Assembly: GCA_028673005.1 (NCBI GenBank)
Contig: CM054115.1
Coordinates: forward strand, 192,394,370 to 192,458,369
Length of the DNA stretch: 64,000 nucleotides
Reading direction: 5' to 3'
Source: Tanypteryx hageni
Lineage: Eukaryota > Arthropoda > Insecta > Odonata > Petaluridae
Position numbers and translations under genes: made by a program. Shown one piece after another: positions 1 to 12,812 of this stretch. Within the stretch, counting starts at the first letter, position 1, and each line of letters begins with the position of its first letter. Below the pieces are notes generated by a model that saw nothing but the letters and a program-made list of their open reading frames with translations, made no database searches and was not told the origin of the DNA.

Positions 1-3000
1 AGTTTCGTACATTGATGTATTTCACACCTTTCCGAGACAAATTTTTGTAGAATATTCGATTCCAGGTGCATATGGATTAATTTATAAAGAAGTTATAATT
101 GGATCTCAAAGCCTCAACTCTACGGTCATTTTTCCCAAGGCGATTGGTAATAAATATGCTTCATCCTAAGCAAGACAGATGTCTGCAAATATAAAATTAA
201 TTTCATCAATTTTTAGGCGCGTTTCGCTTACAGCATAAGCGCGTATTATAGTCCGTTTGTCCGTCCGTCTGTCCTCATTTCGTTCTCGGCTTCTTCCGAA
301 CGGATTTTTTATGAAATTTGGTATTAAGGACTTACAGCCAAAGAAAATAAAAAGTCACAAAATCAAATCACGTAAGCCAATCAGGGGTACCACTTTACTG
401 GTGACAAATATGAACTTTCCGTTATATCTCGAAAATGTTTGGTAAAATTAAAATAGTGTTTAAATATTCCTGTAGAACTAGTAACGTAGAGTATTTCTTT
501 TTCTGCACATTTTTATCGTAGTAGTAGTCATTATCATGAAAATTGAACATGAATTTTGTAATTCGCTTTGAACTTAAAAAAATTCATGCACAGCTACCTA
601 ATTGTTGTCGACGTAAATAATCTTATTGGTTACTGAAGTAAATAAGATCTGCTATAATTACAAAATCCATTTAATTCCTTACGCGTGCATGACAGATTTT
701 GTAAGCGGAAGGAAATGGATTATCTAAGGCGGAGAAAAGAACATAAACGTAAATATTACAACTACTGAACTCAAGTGGGGTATGTTTTACGTAGTTTTTT
801 ATTGTTCGGTTGATTAAAACTTATTAGAAAATAAATCACTAAATATAAATTGATAATTTCCCTGGAATCTTTTCTGATATATCGATTTGCAGTATTTAGT
901 CATTAAAATCACGTAATGTTTATTAATGCACTAACTAAGGGCGGAGACAAAATTTTTAATAGACAAAGATACAATCGGGTAGTGGTGTTTTGCTGTTTTA
1001 GGGTGTGTGTTTGGTCAAATTATATCGTATAATTTCAAATACTCCATCGTACGAAAATTAATGCAAATTAAATTATAGTCCATTCTATAATGTGATTTTG
1101 CTCGAGGGAATAATGAGCTAATGCAGCCAACTTGCGATGGTTAATCGCAGTCTGTCGAGAGATAATCATAAGTGTCGACACAGTTCACTATTAAAATTGA
1201 TACCAAACGAGCTATAGGAGAATGCAGCAAGCGAGAGCAACTATGAACACATAAACATGCAAGGTGTGCGCGTGTGATGTATTTCATCCCATATTATCAA
1301 TAAACCTCTATATCTGGACATAATTAATTTTTAATATTTTCAGACCTTTGGTGCATAATTATGCAAATGATATCAATTCATTTTTCTATGAAATAAGTGT
1401 ACTAAATCTAATTTAAACCATATTATACATCTATATGTGCAACTTTAATGTAAATCGAAGGGATATATCCAGTCATTTAACGTTTGCAAAGTTACCAATA
1501 TTGGAGAAAATGTAAAACGGCAGCTATTGCAAGAAAGGGATAGCTTAATTAAGCAGATTAATTTGCATAGGTATTTGGAAATAAGTAAAAAAATTTAGAA
1601 TTATTTTCATTTAAAAGAGACGCTTGTAAGTATATCTGCTTCCTCAAATACTGGAGCCTTTAAATCTCAGCCAGAACGGAAACGACCACGATCTCCTTTT
1701 GTTTACCATTCTCTCCCCTCACGCCTATGTTAGTTCTCCGATCCACCGCAGGCGGCACTCTTCAGTTGCAATAGTGGTTTAAAACGCAAATTGTTTCGCC
1801 TTGAGCGGCGCTGTTCTTTCTGTTGAAGTTACACCCTAATAGCACACAAGTCTAATCACCCTTTCTCTTTTATAACCCTCTCCACAACCTCCACACTCGC
1901 ACCTTTCGCCCTATACAACCTCACCTCTTCCCCTCTGCACACGCACCATTTATATATTCACCCACTCCATCTCAATTCCTCCAGCATAACTTCCAATCTC
2001 GCCGTGAGATTTCTCAATAGGAACTTCACCGTGGCCCATAAATTTTAATGGGTCATTCTAAAATGAATTTCATTCCCATTAACAATTAATTATAGAGATT
2101 ACGGCGAAGTTTAATTGTGGAAAGCAACCCTCGTAAGACACAGATTACAATAGTTAGAGGTTCGCCAAGAAAGGTAGAAGTAATAGGACAAAGAAGAAAC
2201 AGATATTACACACTTCACCTTATTTTTAGCGCGATTAAATATATTTTAATATTGGTAAGCCATTAAATTTCTATAGATATATTTATTAAAGATTAACGTG
2301 GGATTACTCTCAACAATATTACCTATCGATTTTTCAGAATTTTTCTTACTCCAGCAGACGTGCTGAATCAATTTTTTAGGCGTATATAATTTGCCTTTAC
2401 CTACCATTTCGCGCATAAACGAAAAAACAATCTCGTTGCATCGTTTCTCAGAGAGGTTATATTCCCTTTGTATGTGTCGGATTTATGCGCTTGCCTTGTT
2501 TTACACCGTCATTTATTAGTTCAGCCGTGCATTAGCTACCCGTTCAATGTTCCCCTCAGTAACCTCAATCTAACTGATGGAGAGGTAATTAAGTGACTCT
2601 AATGGAATGCCTTGTTTCATACAAGTGTGATAAAGTAGCTCCAGGATATGTGCAGCATCATGGCGATGTTGGGCGAAATTAATGTGTGGACGTTTATCAT
2701 TGATGTGTGTTTTAGTCCGTAAGAATGGCGCAAATATATATCTTTTGTAATTGGAATTAAAACTATTAAATAATTAGTTTAAACAGCGAAAATAAATGAA
2801 AACAAATAGAGGATTCATTCAAAAATAAATTCATCATGATGTCCTCTTGCAAAATAAAAACAGCACAAAAGAGGGACATAATAAATATAAATGAGAAATT
2901 TTTATAAAAATTAAAATTGCATAGCTTAACTCGAAATTAAAATGAAAGGATGAATGAGAATTGTTATTCGAGGAAAGGCGAAGAATGAGATGAAACGATT

Positions 3001-3470
3001 TTCTACTTCTGCTTTCACAAAACCCATCGCTGTCTCCCATATATTTTGGAATGGAGTAAGAGTCCTAATAGTATTCAATTTCAGTCCAGATCATCTTCAG
3101 CTTGGAAGAAAAATAATTGAGACTGATCCTACAGTAACTCTGCATGCTTATTGAGAATCTCAGTCTTACGTGAAAATTGGTAATCCCCAGGAGAAGATTT
3201 GCGTTTAAGAATAGTGCTTGATTAGTGGTTCTAAAATTGCGGTCCGCTAGACTACTGTAGCGGTCTGCGGAAAAAAATAACATCCTCACTGCTTTGCTAC
3301 GCAAATGATATGTTGAAGTAATGAATAAGAATTTCACAAAATTTAAGATTTAAGATTTTAAATCAATAACTAACTGCATATTATTTCTATTAATTACGTT
3401 AGTATCGTAATTTCCCGTCAAAGGTATGTGTGGATTAAGTATTTAAGTTAAGGAACATCCCATTCTTCCT
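1..3470. other. AT-rich noncoding stretch
   Basis: I see no supportable gene here. The few open frames are short (under about 90 codons), AT-driven and resemble nothing I know. Around 220-330 there is a hairpin-like CGCTTA/TAAGCG pair followed by a run of GTCC/GTCT words. A similar run of GTCC words lies at 14565-14577 beside a recognisable repeat, so this may be the end of a related nonautonomous element. The remainder is anonymous. Confidence 0.5.
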
Positions 3471-3837
3471 TTTTTATCTCTTTCTCATCCTCCTCCCCCA
3501 ATCCACCCTCTCCCTCTCTGGAAAATTAAACTTCCTAGACTCAACCTTGTCCTAATAAAGACTATCAAATTATCTCTTCCATTTCTCCGTCTCCGTCCCT
3601 CTCCCTCTCTCAGCACTCTCTCCCTCCCCGTCTCTCTCCTTTCATCCTCACTCTGCTTCTCTCTCACGTATTAAAACATTCAAAACACGCTTTCCTTACA
3701 CAATTATAATAAATAAATGATATTCCCTCCCTCCTTCTCGCCGTCCCTTTCACCCTCCCTCTGTATACGTAATTTCACGAAAAATCTTACGATAATTTAA
3801 AGCAATCTATGCACTCGTTCTATTATATTATAACCCT
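3470..3837. repeat. Pyrimidine-rich low-complexity stretch
   Basis: The plus strand is dominated by C and T (CTCC, CCCT and CTCT words) from about 3475 to 3665 and again around 3725-3765. Open frames across it are composition artefacts. No gene is visible. Confidence 0.6.
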
Positions 3838-5425
3838 GCATTCGTCTAAAGCCTCGTGTGACGTCACATTCCGGCATGAACGCAAATTAACCGAGATCAG
3901 TAAGTTCGATATCGACGAATTTTTCGCCGGAATACTCGGCGCGAATGCATGAAGGTTTTGAGTGGTTAGTCGTCCCTCGGAAAACATGGGTTCGATACCA
4001 GGATAGTTTTCGTTTTCTCATTTGATTAATAGGTAATTGGCTAGAATACGATGTGTAGACGTTTATTTTATAACATTTAAAAATATGGAACAATTTTTGA
4101 AACGAGAAAAAAAAATGGAACAATTTTTGAAACGAGAAAAAAAAATATATAGGTTATATATATTAGGTTCGAAACTCTGACTCGAGTTTTATACCATTTC
4201 ACGCAGAAAGAAATGGAAATTTTTATTCTGTTGTTTAGTTTGCTCATATTTTAAGTTTATTTACGATGTTGTCCGGTTTTTGACATTTAAAAAGGAGGTT
4301 GCAAGTGTAGTCGGCATTGTTCATCTCGGATGTTTGCGGTGTTAGACTCGGGCGTCACGTGCATTTGCACTAAGCTTGCAATAAAACACATTAACCCTCA
4401 GGTGACGTCACCTTCCAGTATAAACGCAAATAAATCATGAACTGGAGACTCGATTTCGACAAATCTTTCGCCCGAATACTCGGCGCAAACTCTTGCATGA
4501 GTTTAAGCTGGAAGTCGTCTCCCGAAAAGGCATGGGTACGATATAAGGAAAGTTTTGGTTTTTTCATTTGAATAGCACATTATCGGCTTGAATATGATGA
4601 GTAGACCTTTATGCTTTAACATTTCAAAATACATTATGATGCTGCGAACCAAAATTTTCACTGCAACTTCAGCTGATATGCTATATGCAAAGGGTCTTAT
4701 GAAATTAGTACTATTCACTATGTTCAATATAACAGAATTTTACATAATTATCACAATAAGCATATACAAATTTAAGTATATGATAGACAATTCGAGACGG
4801 AAACACATCTCTTGGTCCATATATATATATATATATATTCCCAACACAGAATAGTGTCTTCAGCTGCTTGGTATACCACTGCTATGTCGAAGAACGCTCT
4901 CATGTAGCGCTCGTACGCAAGTGAATCACCGCTACAACTCTACTTTTTGTCAGCGCGCAAAAGGTCTTTACTCCTGGCCTTCTCACGAGGTAATGGATAT
5001 CACCTGACGCCGGAGGGAGCAACTTTCAGCAGAGGGGAGGGGAATGACGTCAGGCGGGTCATTTGAAATGGTGGTTTAGTAACCGTTTATTGGTTACTTC
5101 TTCGTTGTCCTTACGTAACCGAAGGAAAGAGGAAACGTTAGGAAGGTGAGAGTGGGAGGAGATGGAAATCGTCACAACGATCAAGATTTTGACTCGAGTT
5201 TTATAACATTTAACGCAGAAAGCAATGAAAATTCTTATACATGCCCTCGATTCTGTTGTTTAATTTGCAGTTGCTCATATTTTAAGTTTAGATCAGACTT
5301 TCTCCGATTTTCAACATTTCAAAAAGGAGTTTCTAATGTTGCTAGCATTGTTTATCTCAGATTTATCCTTTGTTGGTCTAGGGCTTTCGAGTGAATTTGC
5401 ACAAAACCTGCAATGAAACAAAGAA
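3838..5425. repeat. Two-part (X-Y) dispersed repeat, two copies, second one split
   Basis: Two blocks recur in the same order. Block X is at about 3838-4090 and again at 4398-4635, sharing a TGACGTCA palindrome near the start, 'AATACTCGGCGC' and a 'GTAGAC.TTTAT' end. Block Y is at about 4160-4397 and again at 5185-5425, sharing 'GACTCGAGTTTTATA' and 'GCTCATATTTTAAGTTTA'. The first X-Y pair is contiguous. The second is separated by about 550 bp (4636-5184), as if something inserted between X and Y. No ORF is associated. By eye the copies look about 75-80% similar. Class unknown; a nonautonomous DNA element or SINE-like unit is possible. Confidence 0.6.
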
Positions 5426-5559
5426 ATCATAGACAATAATCGATTTCATATTTCGTGTAAATATAAAACAAATGAAGAGAAGAAACTTGAAGTCAGAAAC
5501 GACACCAATGCAATGCGACAAGATAGAAAAGTATACTCCATAAATGGAATACACTGAGA

Positions 5560-6345
5560 TTTCAAAGGTGCTCTTAAAGTAAATGTTGTTCTCTATCCGA
5601 ATAAATTTTTAATCTCTACCGCGAAGATCATATAAGAGAATGGGAAAGAAATATATTAATTTTTATTTGTTGTATTCTGAAAGAACCGTCTTCGCGGTCT
5701 ATGTAAACAAAGTATGACATGGTTTGCTAGGGATTTTCCCGAATTCTTATCTCCAAATCTATAAATCGTAATTATGTGATCTCTGGACCATCTTGTAGTA
5801 AATCAGCATAAATTGTTTAATCTATATCTCGCAATTCATATAAGAATGGAAAAGAAATATATGGATTTTTAATTTTTGTCTGCTGAGAGAACCGTCTTAG
5901 CGATCGATGTGAACAAAATTTGCGATGTCTTGTTCGGGATTTTCTCGAATTTATATCTTCGAAACTATGACACATAATTATGTGAACTTTCAAATTTTCT
6001 TGTAGTAAATGTTGTTCTCTATCCAAATAATTATTATAACCTACACCATACAGATCATATAAGAGCTAGGGAGATAAAAATTTGATATTTCACTGTTGAT
6101 TGGCGGAGGCCAATAAACGAGATACGAGTATAAGTTTATTAATATAATTATATAAAGTGAAAGTTCTAATTGACGGATTCAGTTGAAAATCACAATTGGA
6201 CGATAAAATTTAATAAATATCATTTGTACTTAATTAAATTTTAATCCATCCAGCGGTTTAGCAGATGAAAGTTACGACGAAAGGACGGAATAGACATACC
6301 CATAAGGTGTTCCGCTATTACCGCTTCGCTGCTAAAGAACGCCTA
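5560..6345 (+). repeat. Tandem ~210-bp units plus conserved terminal block (family T, copy 1)
   Basis: Two full monomers and a partial third begin near 5580, 5799 and 6006, giving periods of about 219 and 207 bp. Each starts with a 'TAAAT...CTATCC' or related block, followed by 'ATCATATAAGAG', an 'AACCGTCTTCGCG' type motif and an 'ATCTCCAAATCTATAAATCG' type motif. They are followed at about 6090-6345 by a non-tandem block containing 'ACGAGATACGAGTATAAG' and ending in 'TTACCGCTTCGCTG'. The same arrangement occurs in reverse complement at 14512-15345, so this is a mobile or dispersed unit and not a local satellite. It has no coding capacity. Confidence 0.7.
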
Positions 6346-7049
6346 ATAATGGATAACTTAACATTTCAAATAGAAAGATATTTCACGCTGACATTAAAAA
6401 TATCGTTTCGTTTGCAACTTTTATTGGGCAGATTTAAGCAAATTTCTATATTGATCTTCGTGAGTAATTTCTTATGAAAATTAAGCAAGATCTTGGACGC
6501 GTGGCCGGTGCCATTATAGTGATTACTTGATTGTAATTAAACCACAGAACATATGATTTGCTGTACCAGCAGAAATAGCGATCAAAAAGAAAACCGTTAT
6601 TTACCGGTAAGTGTTAGTTTAAATCATGTAGGTCTATGTTTTTGGTTCTGAAAATGGTGTGAGCTATAGGGTTATTTTGAGAGGGGCAATAAAAGTGGTT
6701 CAATTAATAACACCTTGTGGAAATATTTTTGTCATAGCAAATATCGCATTGGGCCACTTCATCCAAAGTTCCCTAAATGTTTGCAGAAAGTACTACAAAG
6801 GGCTTCTAGTTTCACGTATGCTGGATGAGACAGCAATTGATTTTCGAAGTTCAAAAACGAAGGCAACATCTCGTTAAAAACCGGTATTTTCCTTAATATG
6901 CAATTTTAATGTTTAGTATGAGTGATTTCGAACGGTATGCGGAAAAACATGAATAAAATAAGAAATTTCATTTTTCCTAAAACGGTTTTAATTCGAAGAT
7001 CATGCGTCAATTTTTACTAATATTAATTTCCAAAAGCATGCACTTGAAA
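6346..7049. other. Noncoding, no recognisable feature
   Basis: AT-rich sequence between repeat family T and a LINE fragment. The 72-codon frame at 6659-6877 has no recognisable motif and is not called as a gene. Confidence 0.5.
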
Positions 7050-7862
7050 AAGTCGCTTTTTACGTGTTACCTTATGGGAAATTGAAATTGGCCCTGAACT
7101 TAGTGGAGGTTGTATCTGGCGTTCCACAGGGTAGTGTAATTGGTCCGTTATTTTTTCTAATTTATATAAACTATATCAGCTCAGTAGTCAGAAGTAAAAT
7201 TAAGCTGTTCGCGGACGACACCGTCATCTATAGAGAAATAAGCAATCCGGAAGACCACCAGTATCTCCAAAATGACCTAGAAGCTATTTCTGCATGGTTT
7301 AAGGAATGGCAGTTAGAGATCAACCAAAAGAAAAGCTGCGTCATCAACTTCTGGAGAACCAAGAGTAACTCGTTGAATAATAATTATTCGTTGGACGGAG
7401 TAGAGATTCCAGTTTCAGACTCGATTAAATACCTCGGAGTCACGATCCATCGTGATCTCTCGTGGGACACCCGCATTCGCCGATTGATAGGTGCCGCTAA
7501 CAAAAAGCTGGCCTTTATAGGGAGAATAGTTCAAAATAGCTCCGAAAAAGTGAAAGAATTTTGTTATTTATCCTTGGTTCGACCGCAGGTCGAATATGCT
7601 TCAGCTCTGTAGGATCTTTACGAAAAGGGACTCACTAACGAGATAGAAAAGGTTCAGCGCAGGGCAGCTAAATTTGTAAAGAGGAATTACGATAGTAAAC
7701 AAAGCGTAACATCATTAATAGAAAATCTGAAATGGACATCGTTAGAGGAACGTAGGCTGCAGGCTAGAATTAAACTACTGGAAAAATTTATGTCGGAGGG
7801 ACTAGCGAATGAGTTAGTAGGACTTATCAGAAGCCCGACGTATCTCGGAAGGCAGGACAGTG
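7050..7862 (+). pseudogene. CR1-type LINE subfamily A1, RT palm to C-terminus fragment
   Basis: The fragment encodes the reverse transcriptase palm and thumb of a non-LTR retrotransposon. 'GVPQGSVIGPLFFLIYIN', the catalytic 'FADDTVIYREI' and 'YLGVTIHRDLSWD' are in one frame, followed by the 'VQRRAAKFV' C-terminal motif. A TAG near 7610 replaces the Trp codon of the usual 'AVWDP' motif. Beyond it the frame stays open to about 7860, where similarity ends abruptly inside the C-terminal region. It is 5' truncated near 7050 and 3' truncated at 7862, so this is a dead remnant. It is closely related to the copies at 32.8-33.8 and 36.8-37.7 kb. Confidence 0.85.
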
Positions 7863-8182
7863 TTTGTGTTGCGCACCACTGCGCTAGATGCGGTGTACGC
7901 ACATATAATCGAGTTCCGATAATCCGACCTTCGATTGTCCGACATTCCGCTTAATCCGACGTAAACATATTGAGCTTAATATCTGTGGCGAAAAATAATT
8001 GGCAAATTCGAATTTTTTTTTTATTTTAAGCGAAATTTTGTTATCTTATTAACAACGAAGTATTGTTCGGTGAGCAGGACTAAAAAATGTTACCTTCAAA
8101 ACTTTAGCATCTCGGGCTGAAGATTCAGCTCGTGGGTATAAACGAAGTAAAGACAGAATGATGATTATAGCCTGTAGTAACG

Positions 8183-8255
8183 ATACATCTACATCTACAT
8201 GTTACCCTGCAATTCACCTAATTGGTGGGTGGCAGGGAATGCAATGCACCATAAT
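8183..8255 (-). repeat. LINE A2 3' stem-loop and hexamer tail
   Basis: Read on the minus strand, the element ends with CCCTGC...GCAGGG arms enclosing an inner ACC/GGT-type stem, followed by about three GTAGAT units. The same arrangement ends the A1 and A2 copies near 33.8, 37.7 and 39.7 kb. Its conservation suggests a recognition structure for target-primed reverse transcription. Confidence 0.7.
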
Positions 8256-11030
8256 TAACCTAAATATTGTCTATCGCAGGTTGAAATTTTCTATTGTGAC
8301 CTCGTATTATCCTCGGAAAGAACGAGCCTAGATAATGCTCCGTCCTACAATAGATCTCCCGTATCTTATCATCATGGTCGTTTCTACCTATATAGGTTGG
8401 TGCTTCAATTATTCCTACAACTTCGTCCTTTAGATATTCCGATCTATATTTCTCCAGAAGCCGCAACCTTGGGTTCTATCTACGAACCTCCAGTGGTACA
8501 CAGTACTAATCCCTCAATAATGAAGTGACGCTTTACTTATGTTCGTACTTTTGTTTTACGAATCTGGCTGCAATGCGCTGAACTCTTTCTAATTGAATTA
8601 TATGTCTCTTATCGTATGGATCCCATATACATGAGGCGTATTCCACTTGTGATCTAACCAGTGATAATTAACATGTTTCGTGTACCTTTTCTTTGGTGTT
8701 TAGCACTATTCTACCTATGAAAGCCAATTTCTTGTTGGCCGCACCTATAATTCGGCAAATGTGCATGTCCCAAGAAAGATCTATACAAATGGTTACTCCT
8801 AAATATTTAACATACTCGGCTGCTTGAATATTTATTACATCTATTTCATACTCAAAACGTACTTCTATGTTTTTAATTTTCCTGAACGTAACTGCGGCAT
8901 ATTTGGTGTAATTAATTTCAATTTGCCATTATTTGCACCAAGCTGAAATGGCTCTTAAGTCTTCACGCAGCGACTGGTGGTCCTCCTGGTTTTTTATTTC
9001 TTTATATAGGACGGTATCATCGGCAAAAAGTCTAATTTTACTGCGAACTACCCAGCAGATATCATTCACATAGATTAAAAAAAGTAGAGGGCCCAATACA
9101 CTTCCCTGAGGAACACCCGACGCAACTTTAACGGGGGCCGAGTATTTCCCCTCGGTGACAACTATCTGTTCTCTATTCGGGAGGAAATCTCTCACCCAAC
9201 TGACAACTTTCGGATTGATACCATATTGTCCTAAGTTTGCAATTAATTTTTTTTAGATATTTTATCAAACGCCTTCCAGAAGTCAATGAATATTGCATTG
9301 ACCTGAGTATTTTTCTCTACGCATCGCAACAAATCTTCCACGAACAAGCCGAGCTGCGTTTTGCATGATCTACCACTCCGAAATCCGGGCTGGGATCCGC
9401 TATGCAATGAGTGAGTATCTAAATTGCGCATTACAGAGCTAAATATTATGTGCTCATGTATCTTGCGCGATAATGAAGTTAGGGAAATTGGCCTATAAAT
9501 TTCGGGGTTCTCTTTTTCGCCGCCCTTATTGATGGGCGTAACGTGTGCCAACTTCCAATCTATAGGAGCTACACTATCCGCAATGGTTTTCTCAAATATA
9601 ATTTTTAAATATTGCGCGATTTCATAAGCGAACTCTTTCAATACTCGCGCGGGTATTTCCTCCGGCCCAGGATATTTATTTGGTTTAACTGGATGAAGTT
9701 GGAGCGCGATACTATTTTCGGAAAATGTCAAGTCTTCCATCGAGTCGCCCTGATGCATAGGAATAATGTTTTCACATTCATCGTCATTAGGAGTAAAAGC
9801 TTTCTGAAAGTGTTGATTTAAAAGGTTTGCTTTCTCAGCACTATCGTGAACTACATTTTTCGTTTCCGATCTCAGTGACGCAATAGTGGGGCCTATACCT
9901 TGGACTTCTCTGACATATGGCCAAAATGTAATCGGGGTCTCTTTCAAATTATCCTGTAAAAACTTTTTTTTGTAAAACGCATTACGCATTGACACTCTGG
10001 TTATGGAGAGCGCCTCCTTGTATCGCTGCCTTAACGTTGCAATTTGTTCGACCTTAGCTGTTGAGGATGTGTTATTTACGCGAAAATGGTGTTTTCTTTG
10101 CCGTCGGAGAGCGCTCCTAACCTCCTGGTTGTACCATCTAGGTTCTGCATTTTCACGCTTCAGATAGCTTGGAATAAATTTATCTGTACACTCTCGCATC
10201 ATATCTCTGAACATGCACCAGGATTCTTCCACGTCTGTAATATCTGTTTCCTCGCAGCAATTAGTAAATTTCGCAGAAAGACCTAAATCTAGTGAAATCG
10301 TCTTTGGCGAATACATAAAGCTTTCTTTAAACTTAACGTGTTTTTTAATGTTGAGCTGAAACTCCACGTACACTGCCTTGTGATCGCTTATTCCCTCAGC
10401 AGCAGATACCCTATTCATACGGTCAGGAAGATTAGTAGCCAATATGTCTAATATATTATTAAATCTCATGGGAAATCTCACTAACTGATACAATGAGTAT
10501 TTGCCGATAGTTTCAAGTAAAGCCTCGCAAGATTCACGCTCTCTACCATCGGGATAAATGCAATTATGTCTCCAGTCAATTGACGGAAGATTGAAATCGC
10601 CCCCGATTATAATGGTTTTATCATTATTAATCGAACTTAGCGTCGCCACTTGTTTCTCTAGATAATAAATAGTTTCCTCGCTCGCATTTGGTGGTCTATA
10701 AAAGGTGCATATACGATTTACAGTTTTATAGTCGCCCCCTTTCACACTGCACCAAACACATTCGACTTCGTCGTCATTAATCTGTATTGGGTAACTTTCG
10801 TATTTATTGCTATCTGCTGTAAAGACTCCACCTCCCGACCGGCTTCATCGATCTTTTCGAAAAACGCAAGTCACGAGGAAAGATCTCCTGAAAGGCTACA
10901 TCCGCCGTTAGCCAACATTTTGTACCTATCATTACGTCAGCACTCAGACTACGAATAAGATGTTTAAGTTAGGCCTTCCTGCGAATGCTGCGACAGTTAA
11001 CCGTGATGATTTTTAGTTTATCGATATTAC
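8207..11030 (-). pseudogene. LINE A2 ORF2: AP-endonuclease and reverse transcriptase
   Basis: ORF2 of the A2 element. The endonuclease begins near 11020 ('NCRSIRRK') and includes 'GTKCWL', where the usual metal-binding Glu of GTETWL is Lys, then 'GGDFNLPSIDW' and 'EGISDHKAVYVEF'. A 500-codon open stretch (10745-9243) covers the rest of the endonuclease, the linker and the first RT motifs ('YRPISLTSLSRKIHEHI', 'FIDFWKAFDK'). A frameshift near 9243 leads to the next open part (9195-8929) with 'GVPQGSVLGPLLFLIYVND' and 'FADDTVLYKEI'. Stops follow in the thumb region, yet 'YLGVTI' and 'VQRIAARFVKQK' are still readable. It would nick the target and copy the element RNA. This copy is inactive. Confidence 0.88.
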
Positions 11031-11233
11031 TACGTAATGATGCATCGCGCGCTACTGAATTATTATTATTATTTGCTGCCTCCTTTTCCTCCCTATTACG
11101 TCGACTATTTCTACGCTTAGAATGTATTATACTGTTAATTAACATCGCGTTTATAGTAGTATGACGGTGGGATGCATGACTTCTACTCTCGTGATTCTCA
11201 ACGCTTAGTGAATAATTATCATTCCTTAAATCT

Positions 11234-12244
11234 AACCTAAAAATGCCTACTTGCTACCGCCTCCGCAGCCTCGGCAGTGTAGTGCACACCAGAACCGTTT
11301 AGGAATGCCATACATGAGTTCAGGACCGGCCTCATGTCAACGAAGTCCACTCCATTGCACCTACAGGACTCCCACAGTCTACGGCTCAGCTCGACCACCC
11401 GGCTCCAAACCATAGCACCGCAGACTGTCCGAGGAACAACGCTACAGATAGTAAGCCGCACATCAGCACCCGCCTCCTCTTAGACAGGAGCAACCTCACT
11501 GGCCAAGTCCATAAACAAACTTAAAACCTCCTCGGATAGGCGCTTCGAAGCGTCGTTAGTGCCAACATGGGCCACCACCCGCAGCGAGTAGCAATCCATG
11601 CCCAATACCGACGCCCTGAACTCCTTCGTCACCTGAGGCACCGAACTTCCTGGTATACACCTGGAGAACAACCGCACATGAAATCCCTCCCGGCGGGCCC
11701 TTGAAAGTAAAGGCGCTACCACACGCCAGACGTTGGAGCTCCCCATCACTAACAGCCCCCTCTTTCCCCCCGAGCTTCCCTTGGGCCCGGTCCTCACCGA
11801 AGAGACGGAAGCGGGTGCGGGCGTAACGGCAGAGGAGTCGTCCTCCGATAACACCGCCAACCGATTACTAACAGGAAGAGGGTCCACATAAACGTTCCCA
11901 ACTCCCTGCCTCCACAGCACCAACCCACGATACTCCTGAATGGACACCACACACCACTCTTCGGGCTTCCGGACCGGAGGACCCTCGAACCCCAAAAAGG
12001 AGCCAGTAGCCTCCCCGATCGCTCTGCCGGCTTTCGCACCTAGGAGAACCCGAGCCGCCATTTTGGTGCGGTTTGCTCTCAGGGAAGAACTCGCACCCCT
12101 CCTACGCGCCAAGGCTGCCTGCGACCTTGCCATCCTCTGAAGGAGGTCCGCAACCACCCTCTCCATCTTCGTGATCCGAGACGTCATGGCCACGCAACCA
12201 GTGTCACTCAAGAAGGAGGGGACAGGAGTCCTAGGAGCAGCCAT
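11234..12244 (-). pseudogene. LINE A2 ORF1 with SGNH esterase domain
   Basis: ORF1 starts at the ATG at 12244 (sequence 'MAAPRTPVPSF') and reads for 254 codons to a TAA at 11480-11482. The same frame continues to 11237. The N-terminal third is basic and lacks a zinc knuckle. The C-terminal half has SGNH-hydrolase blocks: 'LLVMGSSNVWRV' (nucleophile Ser), 'VVAHVGTNDAS' (Asn block) and 'GVHYT' (His block). Esterase-type ORF1 proteins are known from CR1-group LINEs, where they bind nucleic acid and lipids; the role in transposition is unsettled. The TAA sits at a codon that is CGA in the 49.8-kb copy and TGA in the 24.6-kb copy. Confidence 0.85.
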
Positions 12245-12812
12245 CCTATCCTATTCACTAATCTGTACTATCTATAAATTTTATTTAAACTACCGTAAAT
12301 ACGCAGTTAGCTACTTCGTTGACTGGCCTCAAGTATAAAATCTAGGGTCGAACGCAGGTAAAAAGTGAAAGGGACACTACACAATCAGCGCTAGTAAACA
12401 GGCAAGAATATTTAGCACAAGAGCAAGGTGGATCTAGGAACTAAAGAAATACGAACTCAGGGACAAATAGTTAATTACGGTGAAGGTAGTAAGCTATTCC
12501 AAATAAATTATATAATGTTTACGGATGGAGTGGTTTAGAGAAGCTATTAGCTACTACGATATGGCAAGAGAAGGATGAGTTCAGAGATCAGTTAACTAAA
12601 TTACAACACAAATAACGTAATAAGATGATAGAAAAATAAAAATATATAATAAAAATAAATAAGGAAAGAGATACTGGTTTTTCTTAACACAACACTACGG
12701 CTACTGCTACTTCTACAAGTGTTGCTCGCAGGGTGATCAGAGCTTGCAGGATGGAGTGAAAGGCACGTCCGTCCTCTTCGAGAGACAGGTAAAGACGTAA
12801 AGACGTTACTGG
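12245..12812 (-). other. LINE A2 5' untranslated region
   Basis: About 570 bp lie between the ORF1 start and the inferred 5' end. The distal part (12720-12805) matches the start of the 49.2-kb copy: the 'GGACGTGCCTTTCACT' box, then a run of short GTAG-type words. A 72-codon minus-strand frame here is unsupported. LINEs of this group normally carry an internal Pol II promoter in this position. I cannot pinpoint one. Confidence 0.6.

Larger units (their letters stand above)
8183..12812 (-). mobile_element. CR1-type LINE, subfamily A2, near full length
   Basis: A nearly complete non-LTR retrotransposon of about 4.6 kb on the minus strand. It has a 5' UTR (about 12812-12245), ORF1 with an SGNH-esterase domain (12244-11237), ORF2 with AP-endonuclease and reverse transcriptase (about 11030-8207), then a terminal stem-loop and a (GTAGAT)n tail, read as TACATC on the plus strand at 8183-8201. 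The 5' end is placed by similarity to the 5' UTR of the copy at 49.2 kb, which shares 'GGACGTGCCTTTCACT'. It lies inside the pogo-like element. ORF1 has one stop, and ORF2 has at least one frameshift and several stops. Confidence 0.85.
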
